Positions 26,322 to 37,112 of a stretch of DNA of 64,000 nt are shown here, piece after piece; positions within the stretch are counted from its first letter, which is position 1; each line of letters begins with the position of its first letter. The DNA lies in NCBI GenBank assembly GCA_019637175.1, contig JAHBWD010000029.1, positions 1 through 64,000 on the forward strand, given 5' to 3'. The notes under the pieces were generated by a model, which ran no database searches, was not told the DNA's origin, and saw only the letters and a program-made list of their open reading frames with translations. Source of the stretch: Labilithrix sp. GTDB taxonomy: Bacteria; Myxococcota_A; Polyangia; Polyangiales; Polyangiaceae. The translations under genes were made by a program, and so were the position numbers.

Positions 26322-27344
26322 ATGAACGATCGGTTCCTCAAGGCGTGTCGCCGCGAGCCGGTGGACTGCACGCCGGTCTGGATGATGCGCCAGGCCGGCC
26401 GCTACATGGCCGAGTATCGCGCGCTCCGCGAGAAGTACACGATGCTCGAGCTGTGCCGCACGCCCGAGCTCGCGCTCGAGGTCACGCTCCAGCCGCTCAA
26501 GTACGGGATGGACGCGGCGATCCTCTTCGCCGACATCCTCTTACCCCTCGAGCCGATGGGCGCGCCTTTCGAATTCGCGAAGGGCGAAGGCCCTGTCATC
26601 CACTCGCCGGTGGCGAGCAAGGCCGACGTCGAGAAGCTGCACGACATCGACGTGGAGGAGGGTCTCGGCTACGTGCTCCAGGCCATCCGCTTGCTCAAGA
26701 AGGAGCTGAAGGTCCCGCTCATCGGCTTCGCCGGCGCGCCGTTCACGCTCGCGAGCTACCTCATCGAAGGCGGCAAGAGCTCGCAGTTCGCGAAGGCCAA
26801 GCGCTTCATGTACGCCGAGCCGGAGACGTGGAACGTCCTCATGGGCAGGCTCGCCGAGGTCGTGCGCAAGTTCCTCCACGCGCAGATCGACGCAGGCGCC
26901 GACGCGGTGCAGCTCTTCGACTCGTGGGTGGGCCAGCTCTCGGCCGACGACTACAGGCAGTACGTGCAGCCGCACGTCGCGCACATATTGAAGGACGTCG
27001 AGAAGCGCGGCGTCCCGGTCATCCACTTCGGCACGGGCACGTATCACCTCCTCGAGGTGCAGCGCGAAGCCGGCGGCACGGTCATCGGCCTCGACTGGCG
27101 CACGCCGCTGCCCGAAGGGTGGGCGCGCGTCGGGAGCGATCGCGCGGTGCAAGGCAACCTCGATCCGATCACGCTGCTCGGTCCGCGCGAGCTCGCCGAG
27201 AAGCGCGCGGGGCGGATCCTCGAGCAGGCGGGCGGCAAGCCCGGGCACATCTTCAACCTCGGGCACGGCATCCTGCCGGAGACGCCGGTGGCGACGGTCG
27301 AGGCCGTCATCGACTACGTGCATCGGACGTCCGCGCGATCATGA
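26322..27344 (+). CDS. hemE: Uroporphyrinogen decarboxylase
   Basis: Cytoplasmic enzyme converting uroporphyrinogen III to coproporphyrinogen III in haem synthesis. Family motifs: PVWMMRQAGRYMAEYR near residue 20, DAAILFADILLPLEPMG, IGFAGAPFTLASYLIEG, and NLGHGILPETPVATVEAVIDYVH at the end. The length of 340 aa is normal. It opens a hemE-hemH-hemG operon; its stop overlaps the ferrochelatase start by 4 bp (ATGA). Confidence 0.96.
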   Translation: MNDRFLKACRREPVDCTPVWMMRQAGRYMAEYRALREKYTMLELCRTPELALEVTLQPLKYGMDAAILFADILLPLEPMGAPFEFAKGEGPVIHSPVASKADVEKLHDIDVEEGLGYVLQAIRLLKKELKVPLIGFAGAPFTLASYLIEGGKSSQFAKAKRFMYAEPETWNVLMGRLAEVVRKFLHAQIDAGADAVQLFDSWVGQLSADDYRQYVQPHVAHILKDVEKRGVPVIHFGTGTYHLLEVQREAGGTVIGLDWRTPLPEGWARVGSDRAVQGNLDPITLLGPRELAEKRAGRILEQAGGKPGHIFNLGHGILPETPVATVEAVIDYVHRTSARS

Positions 27345-28276
27345 CGAGCGAGGCGGTGGTGCTCGTGGCTCACGGCACCGTCGACTCGCTCGACGACCTG
27401 CCGGAGTTTCTCACGAACATCCGCCGCGGGCACCCGGCCCCCGCCGAGCTCTTGGCCGAGGTGCGCCGGCGCTACGAGGCGATCGGCGGGCAGTCGCCGC
27501 TCAACGCGATCAACCGCGAGCTCGCCCGAAAGCTCGAGGCGCGCTTGGGCCTTCCGGTGCGGCTCTCGAACCGGCTGTTCGCGCCGTACCCGCGCGACGT
27601 CCTCGGCGCGCTCGCGGCCTCGGGCGTGACGCGCGTGCGCGTGGTCCCGCTCGCGCAGCACTCGGCGCACGTCTACGGAGAGGCGGTGCGCGAAGCGGCG
27701 CGGGATCGCGGCATCGAGGTGACGGCGGCGCCGAACTGGGGCCGCACGCCCGCGCTGACGGACGCGTTCGCGCGCGCGATCGTCGCGAGCGTGCGCGAGG
27801 GCGCGGGGGAGGGGGGCGCGGCGCTCTTGATGACGGCTCACAGCTTGCCCATGAGCGTCGTCGAAGCGGGCGATCCGTACGAGGAGGAGTTCCGCGCGAG
27901 CGCGGAGGACGTGGCCGCGCGCGCGAGAGCGCTCGCGCCCGGCGTGATCGTCGCGCACGCGGTCGCGTTCCAGAGCCAGGGGATGTCGACGGGGGCCGGC
28001 GGCAGACCGATGCCCTGGCTCGGGCCCGATCTCAGGCATCAGATGGAAGAGCTCGCCGCGCACGGGCACCGGACGGTCGTGGTCGCGCCGATCGGCTTTC
28101 TGGCCGATCACGTCGAGATCCTCTATGACCTCGACATCGAGGCGCGCGCTTGGGCCGACGAGCTCGGGATCGCGCTGCGGCGAACGCGTTCGCTCAACGC
28201 GAGCGACGCGCTCGTCGACGTGCTCGCCGTCGTGGCGAAGGCGCTGGAGCCGAAGGAGGGGGCGACGTCTGTATGA
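27341..28276 (+). CDS. hemH: Ferrochelatase
   Basis: Predicted enzyme inserting Fe(II) into a porphyrin, 311 aa. Visible family features: VVLVAHGTVDSLDDLPEFLTNI at the start, a QSPLNAINRELARKL segment, the active-site region LLMTAHSLPMSV with the conserved His, and VVVAPIGFLADHVEILYDLDIEA carrying the conserved Glu. The SQGMSTGAGGRPMPWLGP segment replaces the usual 'QS-x-x-G-x-x-WL-x-P' stretch and is slightly divergent. It is coupled by 4-bp overlaps to hemE before and hemG after. Whether protoporphyrin or coproporphyrin is the substrate cannot be told. Confidence 0.92.
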   Translation: MTSEAVVLVAHGTVDSLDDLPEFLTNIRRGHPAPAELLAEVRRRYEAIGGQSPLNAINRELARKLEARLGLPVRLSNRLFAPYPRDVLGALAASGVTRVRVVPLAQHSAHVYGEAVREAARDRGIEVTAAPNWGRTPALTDAFARAIVASVREGAGEGGAALLMTAHSLPMSVVEAGDPYEEEFRASAEDVAARARALAPGVIVAHAVAFQSQGMSTGAGGRPMPWLGPDLRHQMEELAAHGHRTVVVAPIGFLADHVEILYDLDIEARAWADELGIALRRTRSLNASDALVDVLAVVAKALEPKEGATSV

Positions 28277-29715
28277 AGCGGGTCGTCATCGTCGGCGGCG
28301 GCATCACGGGGCTCGCGACCGCGCACGCCCTCGAGAAGTCGCGCGAGCCGTGCCAGGTGCGGATCATCGAGGCCGGGCCGGGCCTCGGCGGCAACATCGT
28401 GACGATCCGTCACAACGGCTTCACCATCGACGGCGGTCCCGACTCGTGGGTCGCGACCAAGCCTCACGCCACGCGGCTCGCGAAGGCGGTCGGTCTCGGC
28501 GACGAGCTGATCGGCACGCGGCCTGACAGCCGCAAGGTCTACATCGTGTGGCAGAGGCGCCTCCACCCGATGCCCGAGGGCCTCGTCCTCGGCATCCCGA
28601 CGGAGTGGCGACCGTTCGCGCAGACGGAGCTCTTCGGCCTCGACACGAAGCTTCGCGCGCTGCTCGAGCCGCTGGTTCCGAAGAAGACGTTCAGCGGCGA
28701 CGACGACGAGACCATCGCGTCGTTCGTGTCACGCCGCCTTGGCTCCGACATCGCCGAGCGGATCGCCGGTCCGCTCCTCGGAGGCATCTTCGCGGGCGAC
28801 CCCGAGTCGCTGTCGGTGAGGGCGTGCGTGCCGCAGCTCGTCGAGGCGGAGGCCAAGCACGGCTCGCTGGTGATGGCGATGCGCGAGCTCCGCCGCGCGC
28901 GGCAGGAGGCGGGCGCGAGGAGCGACGCGGCGGCGAGCACGTTCCTCTCCGTGAAGCGCGGCCTCGGCGACTTCGTGACGACGGTCGCCCATCGCCTGCG
29001 CGACGCCGAGATCATGACGGGCCGAGCGGCCACGCGCGTCGTACGCCTCGACGACGATCCGCGCGGCCGCTGGGCGATCGAGACGCCGACCGAAACGCTC
29101 TACGCCGATCACGTCGCGCTCACGGTCCCCGCGCGCGCCGCGTCTCGCTTGGTCGCCGATCTCGATCCCTCGCTGTCGGCGAAGCTCGCCGAGGTCGCTT
29201 ACGTCTCGACGGCGACGGTCTTCCTCGCGTACCGCACCTACGACGTGCGGCACCCGCTCGACGCCGCGGGGTTCCTCGTGCCGCGCGCGGAGAACCGTCC
29301 GATCCTCGCGTGCACGTTCGTCTCCAGCAAATGGGATCACCGCGCCCCCTCGGGGCAGGCGCTCTTGCGGGTCTTCTTCGGCGGCGCCGCCGGCGAGCAC
29401 TGGCTCGCGCGCGACGACGACGCGCTCACGCGGCTCGCGCGCGAGCAGCTCTCGGATCTGCTCGGCATCGAGCGCCCGCCGGTCTTCTCACGGGTGTTTC
29501 GGTTCGATCGCGCGAGCCCGCAGCCGACGGTCGGTCACCTCGCGCGCATGCGGCGGATCCTGGCGAACGTCGACGCGCACCCGGGGCTGCATGTCGGCGG
29601 CAACGGCTACGTAGGCACGGGGATCCCGGACGCGATTCGCCAGGGCGAGGAGATCGCCGAGCGGATCGCGGGCGCGAGCCTCTCGAGCGCGCTCGACGAG
29701 CCGGCGACGCGCTGA
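28273..29715 (+). CDS. hemG: Protoporphyrinogen/coproporphyrinogen oxidase, HemY type
   Basis: FAD-dependent oxidase of 480 aa for the oxidation step that yields the porphyrin ring. N-terminal FAD motif RVVIVGGGITGLATAHAL, then GGNIVTIRHNGFTIDGGPDSW, typical of oxygen-dependent HemG/HemY, and a C-terminal FAD-contact region (LHVGGNGYVGTGIPDAIRQGE). Called hemG as in Myxococcus naming; hemY is the same family. Start ATG 28273 lies in an ATGA overlap with hemH. The E-H-G order equals hemEHY of Bacillus, where these enzymes serve the coproporphyrin route; no hemQ is seen here, so the route is open. Confidence 0.92.
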   Translation: MKRVVIVGGGITGLATAHALEKSREPCQVRIIEAGPGLGGNIVTIRHNGFTIDGGPDSWVATKPHATRLAKAVGLGDELIGTRPDSRKVYIVWQRRLHPMPEGLVLGIPTEWRPFAQTELFGLDTKLRALLEPLVPKKTFSGDDDETIASFVSRRLGSDIAERIAGPLLGGIFAGDPESLSVRACVPQLVEAEAKHGSLVMAMRELRRARQEAGARSDAAASTFLSVKRGLGDFVTTVAHRLRDAEIMTGRAATRVVRLDDDPRGRWAIETPTETLYADHVALTVPARAASRLVADLDPSLSAKLAEVAYVSTATVFLAYRTYDVRHPLDAAGFLVPRAENRPILACTFVSSKWDHRAPSGQALLRVFFGGAAGEHWLARDDDALTRLAREQLSDLLGIERPPVFSRVFRFDRASPQPTVGHLARMRRILANVDAHPGLHVGGNGYVGTGIPDAIRQGEEIAERIAGASLSSALDEPATR

Positions 29716-29745
29716 GCGCGACGCGGCGCGGGGGCGTCGGCGCCG

Positions 29746-30963
29746 TCACCGGCGCGCGAGCGCGGCGCGCGCGACCTCGACGTCGGAGAAGCGGCGCACC
29801 TCCGAGCCCACGATCTGCTCCGTCTCGTGGCCCTTGCCGGCGACGAGGACGACGTCGTCGTCGCCCGCATCGAGCAGCGCCGCCTCGACCGCCTTCGCGC
29901 GATCGAGCTCGGTGCGCACGCCGCCGTGGCCCGCGAGGCCGCTCGCGAGCGCGCGCGCGATGTCGGCGGGATCCTCGTCGCGCGGGTTGTCCGTCGTGAG
30001 GACGACGACGTCGGCCGGGCGCGCCGCCTCGCCCATCGCGCCGCGCTTGGCCTTGTCGCGCTTGCCGCCCGCGCCGAAGATCACGAAGAGGCGCGCCTTC
30101 GCGAGCGCGCGCGCCGTCGCCACGGTGCGCGCGAGCGCGTCGGGGCTGTGCGCGTAGTCGACGACCACCCACGGGCGTCGATGGATCACTTCGAAGCGAC
30201 CTGGAGGCGCCTCCGCCGCGGCGAGCGCGGAGGCCGCCGCCGCGGGAGCGACGCCGGCCGCGATCGCGCCGAGGAGCGCCGCGAGCGCGTTCTCCGCGTA
30301 CACGTCGCCGATCGCGCGCACCGCGACGCGTGAAGGAACGCCCGCGTCGCGCAGCGCCTTCGAGACGTCGCATTCGACGCTCGTGCCCTCCCACGAGACC
30401 GAGACCGAGCGCGCGACGAGATCGGGCGCGCCCTGCACCTCGCCGCGCGCCGGGACCGCGTACGTCGTCGTCGTCACGTGCGGAGGTGTGATCTCGCGCA
30501 ACAGATCGAAGACCGGATCGGCCGCGTTGAGGACGGCGCGCCCGCCCTCGGGGAGCGTCACGAAGAGCTGCGCCTTGCTCGCGAGGTAGTGCTCCGCGCT
30601 CCCGTGCGCGTCGAGGTGATCGTGCGTGAGGTTCGTGAAGACGCCGACCCTGCACGGCCACGCGCGCGCGAAGCCGCGCGCGAGCGCTTCGCTCGTGAGC
30701 TCGATCGACGCGTGGCGCCCGCCGCGCGCGTGCGCCGCGCGCATCGCCTCGATGAACCCGTCGTAGCTCTTCTCGACCGGGAGCTCCTCGTCGTCGAGGA
30801 AGAAGCCCACCGTCGTCGCGCGCGCCACCGGGCGCGAGAGCGCGCGGAGCGCGGCGGCGATCCAGGCCGTCGTCGTCGTCTTGCCGTTCGTTCCGGTCAC
30901 GCCGACGGTGAAGACGTCGCCGTGAAACGGCGGCGGATGCGGCACCCTCGCGACCGAGCTCAC
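29746..30963 (-). CDS. MurE-like Mur ligase lacking the N-terminal domain
   Basis: ATP-dependent ligase of 405 aa. The P-loop GTNGKTTT is at residues 24-31, whereas a complete MurE has about 80-100 residues (the UDP-binding first domain) before it. The rest is well kept: HASIELTSEAL, TNLTHDHLDAHGS, KAQLF with the carbamate-Lys position, VVDYAHSPDAL, and near the end DNPRDEDP (the diaminopimelate-recognition motif of MurE) and GKGHETEQ. It may use another nucleotide-sugar or a tailored substrate, or be a paralogue of the housekeeping MurE. The start is GTG 30963, at an intergenic edge; no earlier in-frame Mur domain could be seen. It converges on hemG. Confidence 0.82.
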   Translation of the reverse strand: MSSVARVPHPPPFHGDVFTVGVTGTNGKTTTTAWIAAALRALSRPVARATTVGFFLDDEELPVEKSYDGFIEAMRAAHARGGRHASIELTSEALARGFARAWPCRVGVFTNLTHDHLDAHGSAEHYLASKAQLFVTLPEGGRAVLNAADPVFDLLREITPPHVTTTTYAVPARGEVQGAPDLVARSVSVSWEGTSVECDVSKALRDAGVPSRVAVRAIGDVYAENALAALLGAIAAGVAPAAAASALAAAEAPPGRFEVIHRRPWVVVDYAHSPDALARTVATARALAKARLFVIFGAGGKRDKAKRGAMGEAARPADVVVLTTDNPRDEDPADIARALASGLAGHGGVRTELDRAKAVEAALLDAGDDDVVLVAGKGHETEQIVGSEVRRFSDVEVARAALARR

Positions 30964-31068
30964 CGCCCGATTCTACCGCGGCGTGGAAAGGATCCGACCG
31001 TCCGTTGGCGTGCCGTCGAGCTCCACGCGGAGGCCGGCGAACACACCGCGAGCGCGAAGGAGCGTCTC

Positions 31069-31086
31069 TGTCGATTTATTTCGACA
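31069..31086. promoter_or_regulatory. Inverted repeat in the divergent spacer before the NHL lipoprotein
   Basis: Perfect palindrome TGTCGA-TTTATT-TCGACA, 31 bp before the ATG at 31118, in the one AT-rich patch of the 154-bp spacer between the Mur ligase and the propeller gene. It is probably an operator or promoter element for the propeller gene. No regulator gene adjoins it. Confidence 0.45.
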
Positions 31087-31117
31087 ACAAGGCTTCGCGC
31101 TCGCCGATACTCGAACG

Positions 31118-33874
31118 ATGCGGCTCTCTGCACCCGGTCTGGCGACGGCGATCGTGCTCCTGCTCCCTACCGCGATGCTCGCCTGCGGCGGCGACGACGC
31201 GATCCTCGACGCAACACCGGACGATGGGCAGCAAGACGGAGCGCGCTCCGACGCGGGGGGCATCGACGGGAGCGCTCCCGACGGAAAGGGCGGCGACGCG
31301 CCGACGGGGAGCGGGCCCTTGATCCTGACGGCGCCCTCGACGCCGCTCGTGAGTCACTTGTGCGGCACGTTCACGTTGAGCATGAAGGACGAGTCGGGCG
31401 CGCCGATCGCCTTCCCCGCCGCAGAGAGCGTCGCGATCGCGAGCGATCCATCGACGAAGGTGTTCGCGAACGAAGCCGATTGCAAGTCGGGAGCCGCGAC
31501 TGCGACCGGCGCCGTCCCCGTCGCGCTCGGTGAGATGACGAAATCGTTCTTCGTGCGCACCGCCTCCGAGGGTGCGGTCACGCTCGACGCCACCGCGAGC
31601 TTCGGTCGCGGAACCCTCACGTTCAGCCCCCAAGTGTTCCTGACCGTCGGGCAGCCCGATCCGCGGACGATCAAAGGCGTCGTGAGGGGCTCCGGCGGCG
31701 TCGCGGGCACGTTCATCGTTGGCACCAAGCTCTTGGTCGCCGACGACAACCGCGTTCGCATCTGGAACACGTTCCCGACCGCGCCTGACCAGCCTGCGTC
31801 GATCGTGCTCGGGCAGCCGAGCGCGAGCTCGTATGCCTTCAACGTCGGCGGCGTCACGGGCTCGTCGATGGGGCAGGCCTACGACGTCTGGAGCGACGGG
31901 ACGAGGGTCGTGGTGGCCGACGGGTACAACCATCGCGTCCTCGTATGGAACACGTTCCCGACGGCCCACGGAACGCCCGCGAGCTTCGCGCTCGGCCAAC
32001 CCGCGGGCGCGGCGAACCTCACGTCGAACATGGCCAACAACGGCGGCCTCTCGGCCTCGTCGATGTTCTATCCGTCCGGAGTCTACAGCGACGGCACACG
32101 CCTCTTCGTCGCGGACGGCTCCAACCATCGCGTCCTCGTGTGGAGCACCTTTCCCACGACGGGCGGACAGCCCGCGAGCTTCGCGCTAGGGCAGCCTCCG
32201 GGGCCAGGCAATCTCACGTCGGATACCCCAAACGCGGAAGGGGTCTCCGGCTCGAGCCTCTTCCTCCCCAGGATGGTCGCGGGAAGCGGCACGAGGCTCC
32301 TCGTCTCCGATCTCTTGAACAACCGCGTCCTCGTGTGGAACACGCTGCCGACGAGCGGAGGGCAGTCGGCAGACTTCGCGCTCGGGCAGCCCCCTGGCGC
32401 AGCCAACCTCTTTGCCAACGCGGAGAACAACGGCGGCGTCTCCGGGACGAGCATGAGCCGACCCATGCAGATGGCGACCGACGGAACACGCCTCGCGATC
32501 GTGGAGGAGATGAACCATCGTGTGTTGGTCTGGTCGACGTTCCCTTCGCCCGGGCAGCCCGCGGACTTTGCGCTCGGGCAACCCGCGGGCGCCGCGAACC
32601 TGACATCGAACGCGGAGAACCACGGGGGCGTGTCGGGGTCGAGCGTTCGGGACCCCTGGGGCGTTGCGTTCGACGCGACGCGGTTCGTGGTCGGTGACAG
32701 GAGCAACTGCCGTGCGCTCGTGTGGAATTCCTTCCCGACGTCGGGAGGGCAAAGCGCTTCCTTCGCGCTCGGTCAGCAGAGCGGGCCGACGAACCTCACG
32801 ACGAACGAGTATTACCGGCTCGGCCTCGGGCCCTCGAGCGACGTCATGTTCGAAGGAGGCGTCGCGAGCGACGGCACGCGGCTCTTTGCGGTCGACGCGC
32901 GGAATCATCGGGTCCTCGTCTGGAACACGATGCCGAAGTCGCCGAACGATCCGCCCTCGTTCGCGCTCGGCCAGCCTGCAGGGCCTGACAACCTCGTCAG
33001 CGGTCTCGCGAACAACGGCGGGATCAGCGGCTCTTCGCTGAACAACCCGACGGACGTTCGCACGGACGGCACGCGTCTCTTCGTCACCGACCAGTACAAC
33101 AGTCGCGTGCTCGTTTGGAACCTGATCCCGACCGCCGGCGGGCAGCCCGCCAACTTCGCGCTCGGCCACCCTGCGGGACCGAACAACCTGACCTCTGGCG
33201 CGGCGAACGAAGGCGGGGTGAGCGGCTCGGCGATGTCTTACCCTCAGTCGGTGTCCATCTCGGGCACGAAGCTCTTCGTCACGGACTACGGCAACAATCG
33301 CGTGCTCGTGTGGAGCACGATCCCCACGACGGGCGGCCAGCCCGCCGACTTCGCGGTCGGTCCGCCGGCGGGAGCGAGCAACCTGACGTCGAACGGCTCG
33401 AGCACCCTCACCAGCCCCACCGCGGTCGTGGCGGTCGGCGGGAAGCTCTACGTCAGCGACATGAAGAGTCGCGTGGTCGGTTGGAACACGGCTCCGACGG
33501 CGGGCGGCGAGCCTCCCGACTTCGCGCTGGGCCAGCCGGCGGGGCCGAACAACCTGACGAGCAGCGGCGCGAACGCGGCGGGTGTATCGGCGAGCTCGAT
33601 GGGCTACCCCTTCGCGATCGGCAGCGACGGCACTCGACTGTTCGTCGTCGACTCGTCGAACAACCGCGTCCTCGTGTGGTCGTCGCTTCCGACGACGGGC
33701 GGAGCGCCCGCGACCTCGGTGCTCGGTCAAGCGAGCTTCACCTCGAATCTCGCCAACGCGGGCGGACCGCCATCCAGCGCGTCGCTTGACGTCCCTGTGG
33801 GGATCGCCCTCGAACCCACCCGTGCATTCATCACGGACTCGGGCAATCGCCGAATCCTGATCGTTCCTCTCTGA
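31118..33874 (+). CDS. Large NHL-type beta-propeller lipoprotein with eleven repeats
   Basis: 918 aa. Lipobox MLACG near residue 23, then an Asp/Gly-rich tether (DGQQDGARSDAGGID), then a region of about 140 residues with Ig-like strands (LILTAPSTPLVSHLCG...FFVRTASEGAVTLDA). From about residue 205 there are eleven repeats of 58-66 residues with consensus 'N-x-RVLVWN-T-x-PT...ALGQP-x-G...NLTSN...GVSGSSM...SDGTRLFVAD'. The pattern resembles NHL propeller blades with long insert loops. Eleven is more than one normal six- or seven-blade propeller, so two propellers or a superhelix are possible. The start is ATG 31118, which gives the signal peptide. A surface adhesion or binding role is likely but unproven. 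Confidence 0.82.
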   Translation: MRLSAPGLATAIVLLLPTAMLACGGDDAILDATPDDGQQDGARSDAGGIDGSAPDGKGGDAPTGSGPLILTAPSTPLVSHLCGTFTLSMKDESGAPIAFPAAESVAIASDPSTKVFANEADCKSGAATATGAVPVALGEMTKSFFVRTASEGAVTLDATASFGRGTLTFSPQVFLTVGQPDPRTIKGVVRGSGGVAGTFIVGTKLLVADDNRVRIWNTFPTAPDQPASIVLGQPSASSYAFNVGGVTGSSMGQAYDVWSDGTRVVVADGYNHRVLVWNTFPTAHGTPASFALGQPAGAANLTSNMANNGGLSASSMFYPSGVYSDGTRLFVADGSNHRVLVWSTFPTTGGQPASFALGQPPGPGNLTSDTPNAEGVSGSSLFLPRMVAGSGTRLLVSDLLNNRVLVWNTLPTSGGQSADFALGQPPGAANLFANAENNGGVSGTSMSRPMQMATDGTRLAIVEEMNHRVLVWSTFPSPGQPADFALGQPAGAANLTSNAENHGGVSGSSVRDPWGVAFDATRFVVGDRSNCRALVWNSFPTSGGQSASFALGQQSGPTNLTTNEYYRLGLGPSSDVMFEGGVASDGTRLFAVDARNHRVLVWNTMPKSPNDPPSFALGQPAGPDNLVSGLANNGGISGSSLNNPTDVRTDGTRLFVTDQYNSRVLVWNLIPTAGGQPANFALGHPAGPNNLTSGAANEGGVSGSAMSYPQSVSISGTKLFVTDYGNNRVLVWSTIPTTGGQPADFAVGPPAGASNLTSNGSSTLTSPTAVVAVGGKLYVSDMKSRVVGWNTAPTAGGEPPDFALGQPAGPNNLTSSGANAAGVSASSMGYPFAIGSDGTRLFVVDSSNNRVLVWSSLPTTGGAPATSVLGQASFTSNLANAGGPPSSASLDVPVGIALEPTRAFITDSGNRRILIVPL

Positions 33875-33922
33875 GCTTCGAGCGAGCCGTTCCTCCGCTC
33901 CCTGGCGTTGGAACCACGCCCC

Positions 33923-34891
33923 ATGGATCTGCCGTTCGCTGCCGGCTTCTGGGCGACCGCATGCCGCGCATTGAAGCCGAAGCGGCAGGCTCCTGAAGAC
34001 GAGCGCGCTTTCCTCCGCCACGCCAGCGACGTCACCGCCAGCCTCAGCGCCATCGTCCTCTTCACCGTGTTGTTCGCGGCGTGCGTCTGATGGACGGTGG
34101 CTCACTTCGTCTTCTCGGTCGACGAGGGAGCGACAGGCGCCAAGTTCCTCATGCTGCCCATCGGCACGGTCCTCTTCACTGGGCCGCTGGCCCTCTTGAT
34201 CACGCGCTCGAAGTGGGGCTGGGGCGCGGCGGTCCCCGTGATGACGACGGCGATCACGCTCGGTTGCGCGCTGTTCTCGTACGCGCTCGGCGCGCTCGGC
34301 GACGCGAGCACGCCATGGTTCGGCGCCGTCTACGCGTTGCCGTTCATGACGCTGACGCTCCAGGTGCGTCTCGTGCCTCGGATCGCGGTGTGCGTGCTCG
34401 TCGTCGTCGCGTCCGCGGGCGCCTTCTTCGTGCCTCAACCGGCCGCCGCGACGATCGAGGTGGTCAAGCGCATCAAGAGCACGAAGCCGAAGCTTCCGAT
34501 CGTGATCCTGTCGATGTATCCCGAAGATCAGCACGGTCCGCGCCTCTTGCGCGCCGGCGCCGCCTACCCTTCGAAGGGCCGGTCGTCCCACGAGGTCATC
34601 GACGCCGTTCGCCAAGTCGTGACGGGGAAGGTCTACGTCACGAGCGACGTCGCACGGGGGCTCGTCAAGACCGACACGCGCGAGGCTCCGCACGAGGCGC
34701 TCAGCCCCCGCGAGCATCAGATCTTCCTCTTGCTCGCGCAGGGCCGCGCGCCGTCGGCGATCGCCCACGAGCTCTCGCTCGGAGCGAGCACGGTGAGCAC
34801 CTATACGGCGCGCGTACGCGAGAAGCTCGGTCTGAAGTCCAACGGCGAGATCGTGCAGTACGCGTATCGCCTGAAGCTCATCGGCGAGTGA
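33923..34891 (+). pseudogene. Broken chimera: membrane-protein N-terminus joined to a truncated LuxR-type response regulator
   Basis: One frame runs from ATG 33923 to 34891 but has an in-frame TGA at 34088-34090. Before and after the stop the peptide is continuous membrane sequence (SLSAIVLFTVLFAACV, then WTVAHFVFS and four more hydrophobic segments), as in the sensor part of an integral membrane protein. At about base 34450 it changes abruptly to the second half of a response regulator receiver (VVKRIKSTKPKLPIVILSMYPEDQHG), missing the first half with the phospho-acceptor Asp. The 'GAAGYLSK' motif is altered to GAAYPSK. A good LuxR HTH follows (LSPREHQIFLLLAQGRAPSAIAHELSLGASTVSTY). It looks like a deletion fusion of two genes later hit by a stop. 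Confidence 0.8.
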
Positions 34892-35284
34892 CTAGAGCCT
34901 GCCGAACGCCGCCTTCACCGTGGGCTTCGTCCACTGGAGCAAGAGCGGCAGCGCGATGAAGATCGTGCACCCGGCGGCGCCGAGCGCGATCGCGGCGAGC
35001 GCCAGCGTCCAGCCCCACGGCTTGAACGGGACGAACGTCGCGACGACGTAGAAGAGCGCGAGCGCGGAGGCGATCGCCACCATGATCGCGAGCTCGAGCG
35101 GCCCGATCGCGGGGCCCGCGCCGTAGAGCAGATCGTGCGCCTTCTGGAGCATCACGATCGCGAGGCCGAGCGACGCCATCGAGAAGATCGCCATGAAGCC
35201 CGCGTACACGCGATACCAGAAGATCGCGCGAGGTCGCGGATCGTGGTCGGTCTTCGGCGGCTCGTAGAGGGTGGGCGCGTTCAT
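34892..35284 (-). CDS. Small integral membrane protein
   Basis: 130 aa, no family recognised. A polar N-terminus (about 25 residues, ending PRPRAIFWYRVY) is followed by three to four transmembrane helices: AGFMAIFSMASLGLAIVML, a middle helix pair (AIMVAIASALALFYVVATF), and GWTLALAAIALGAAGCTIF with LPLLLQW after it. The tail is short and basic. It converges with the pseudogene, its stop on the very next bases, and lies 36 bp before the mutase gene in the direction of reading. Function unknown. Confidence 0.75.
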   Translation of the reverse strand: MNAPTLYEPPKTDHDPRPRAIFWYRVYAGFMAIFSMASLGLAIVMLQKAHDLLYGAGPAIGPLELAIMVAIASALALFYVVATFVPFKPWGWTLALAAIALGAAGCTIFIALPLLLQWTKPTVKAAFGRL

Positions 35285-35320
35285 GCGCGTTGGGCCGACG
35301 GCGTCTTCCCGACGGGGGCG

Positions 35321-37069
<1,749 letters not shown>

Positions 37070-37112
37070 GACCACAATCTACTCCACGGCTCTCGGCCTG
37101 TCCCGGCCGCGC

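Noticed and set aside
34097-34891. A membrane-bound LuxR-type regulator starting at 34097 as an intact gene.
   Set aside because: Its beginning is the middle of a helix bundle, its receiver half lacks the phospho-Asp, and the same frame continues upstream past the TGA; a broken chimera explains this better, though expression is not excluded.
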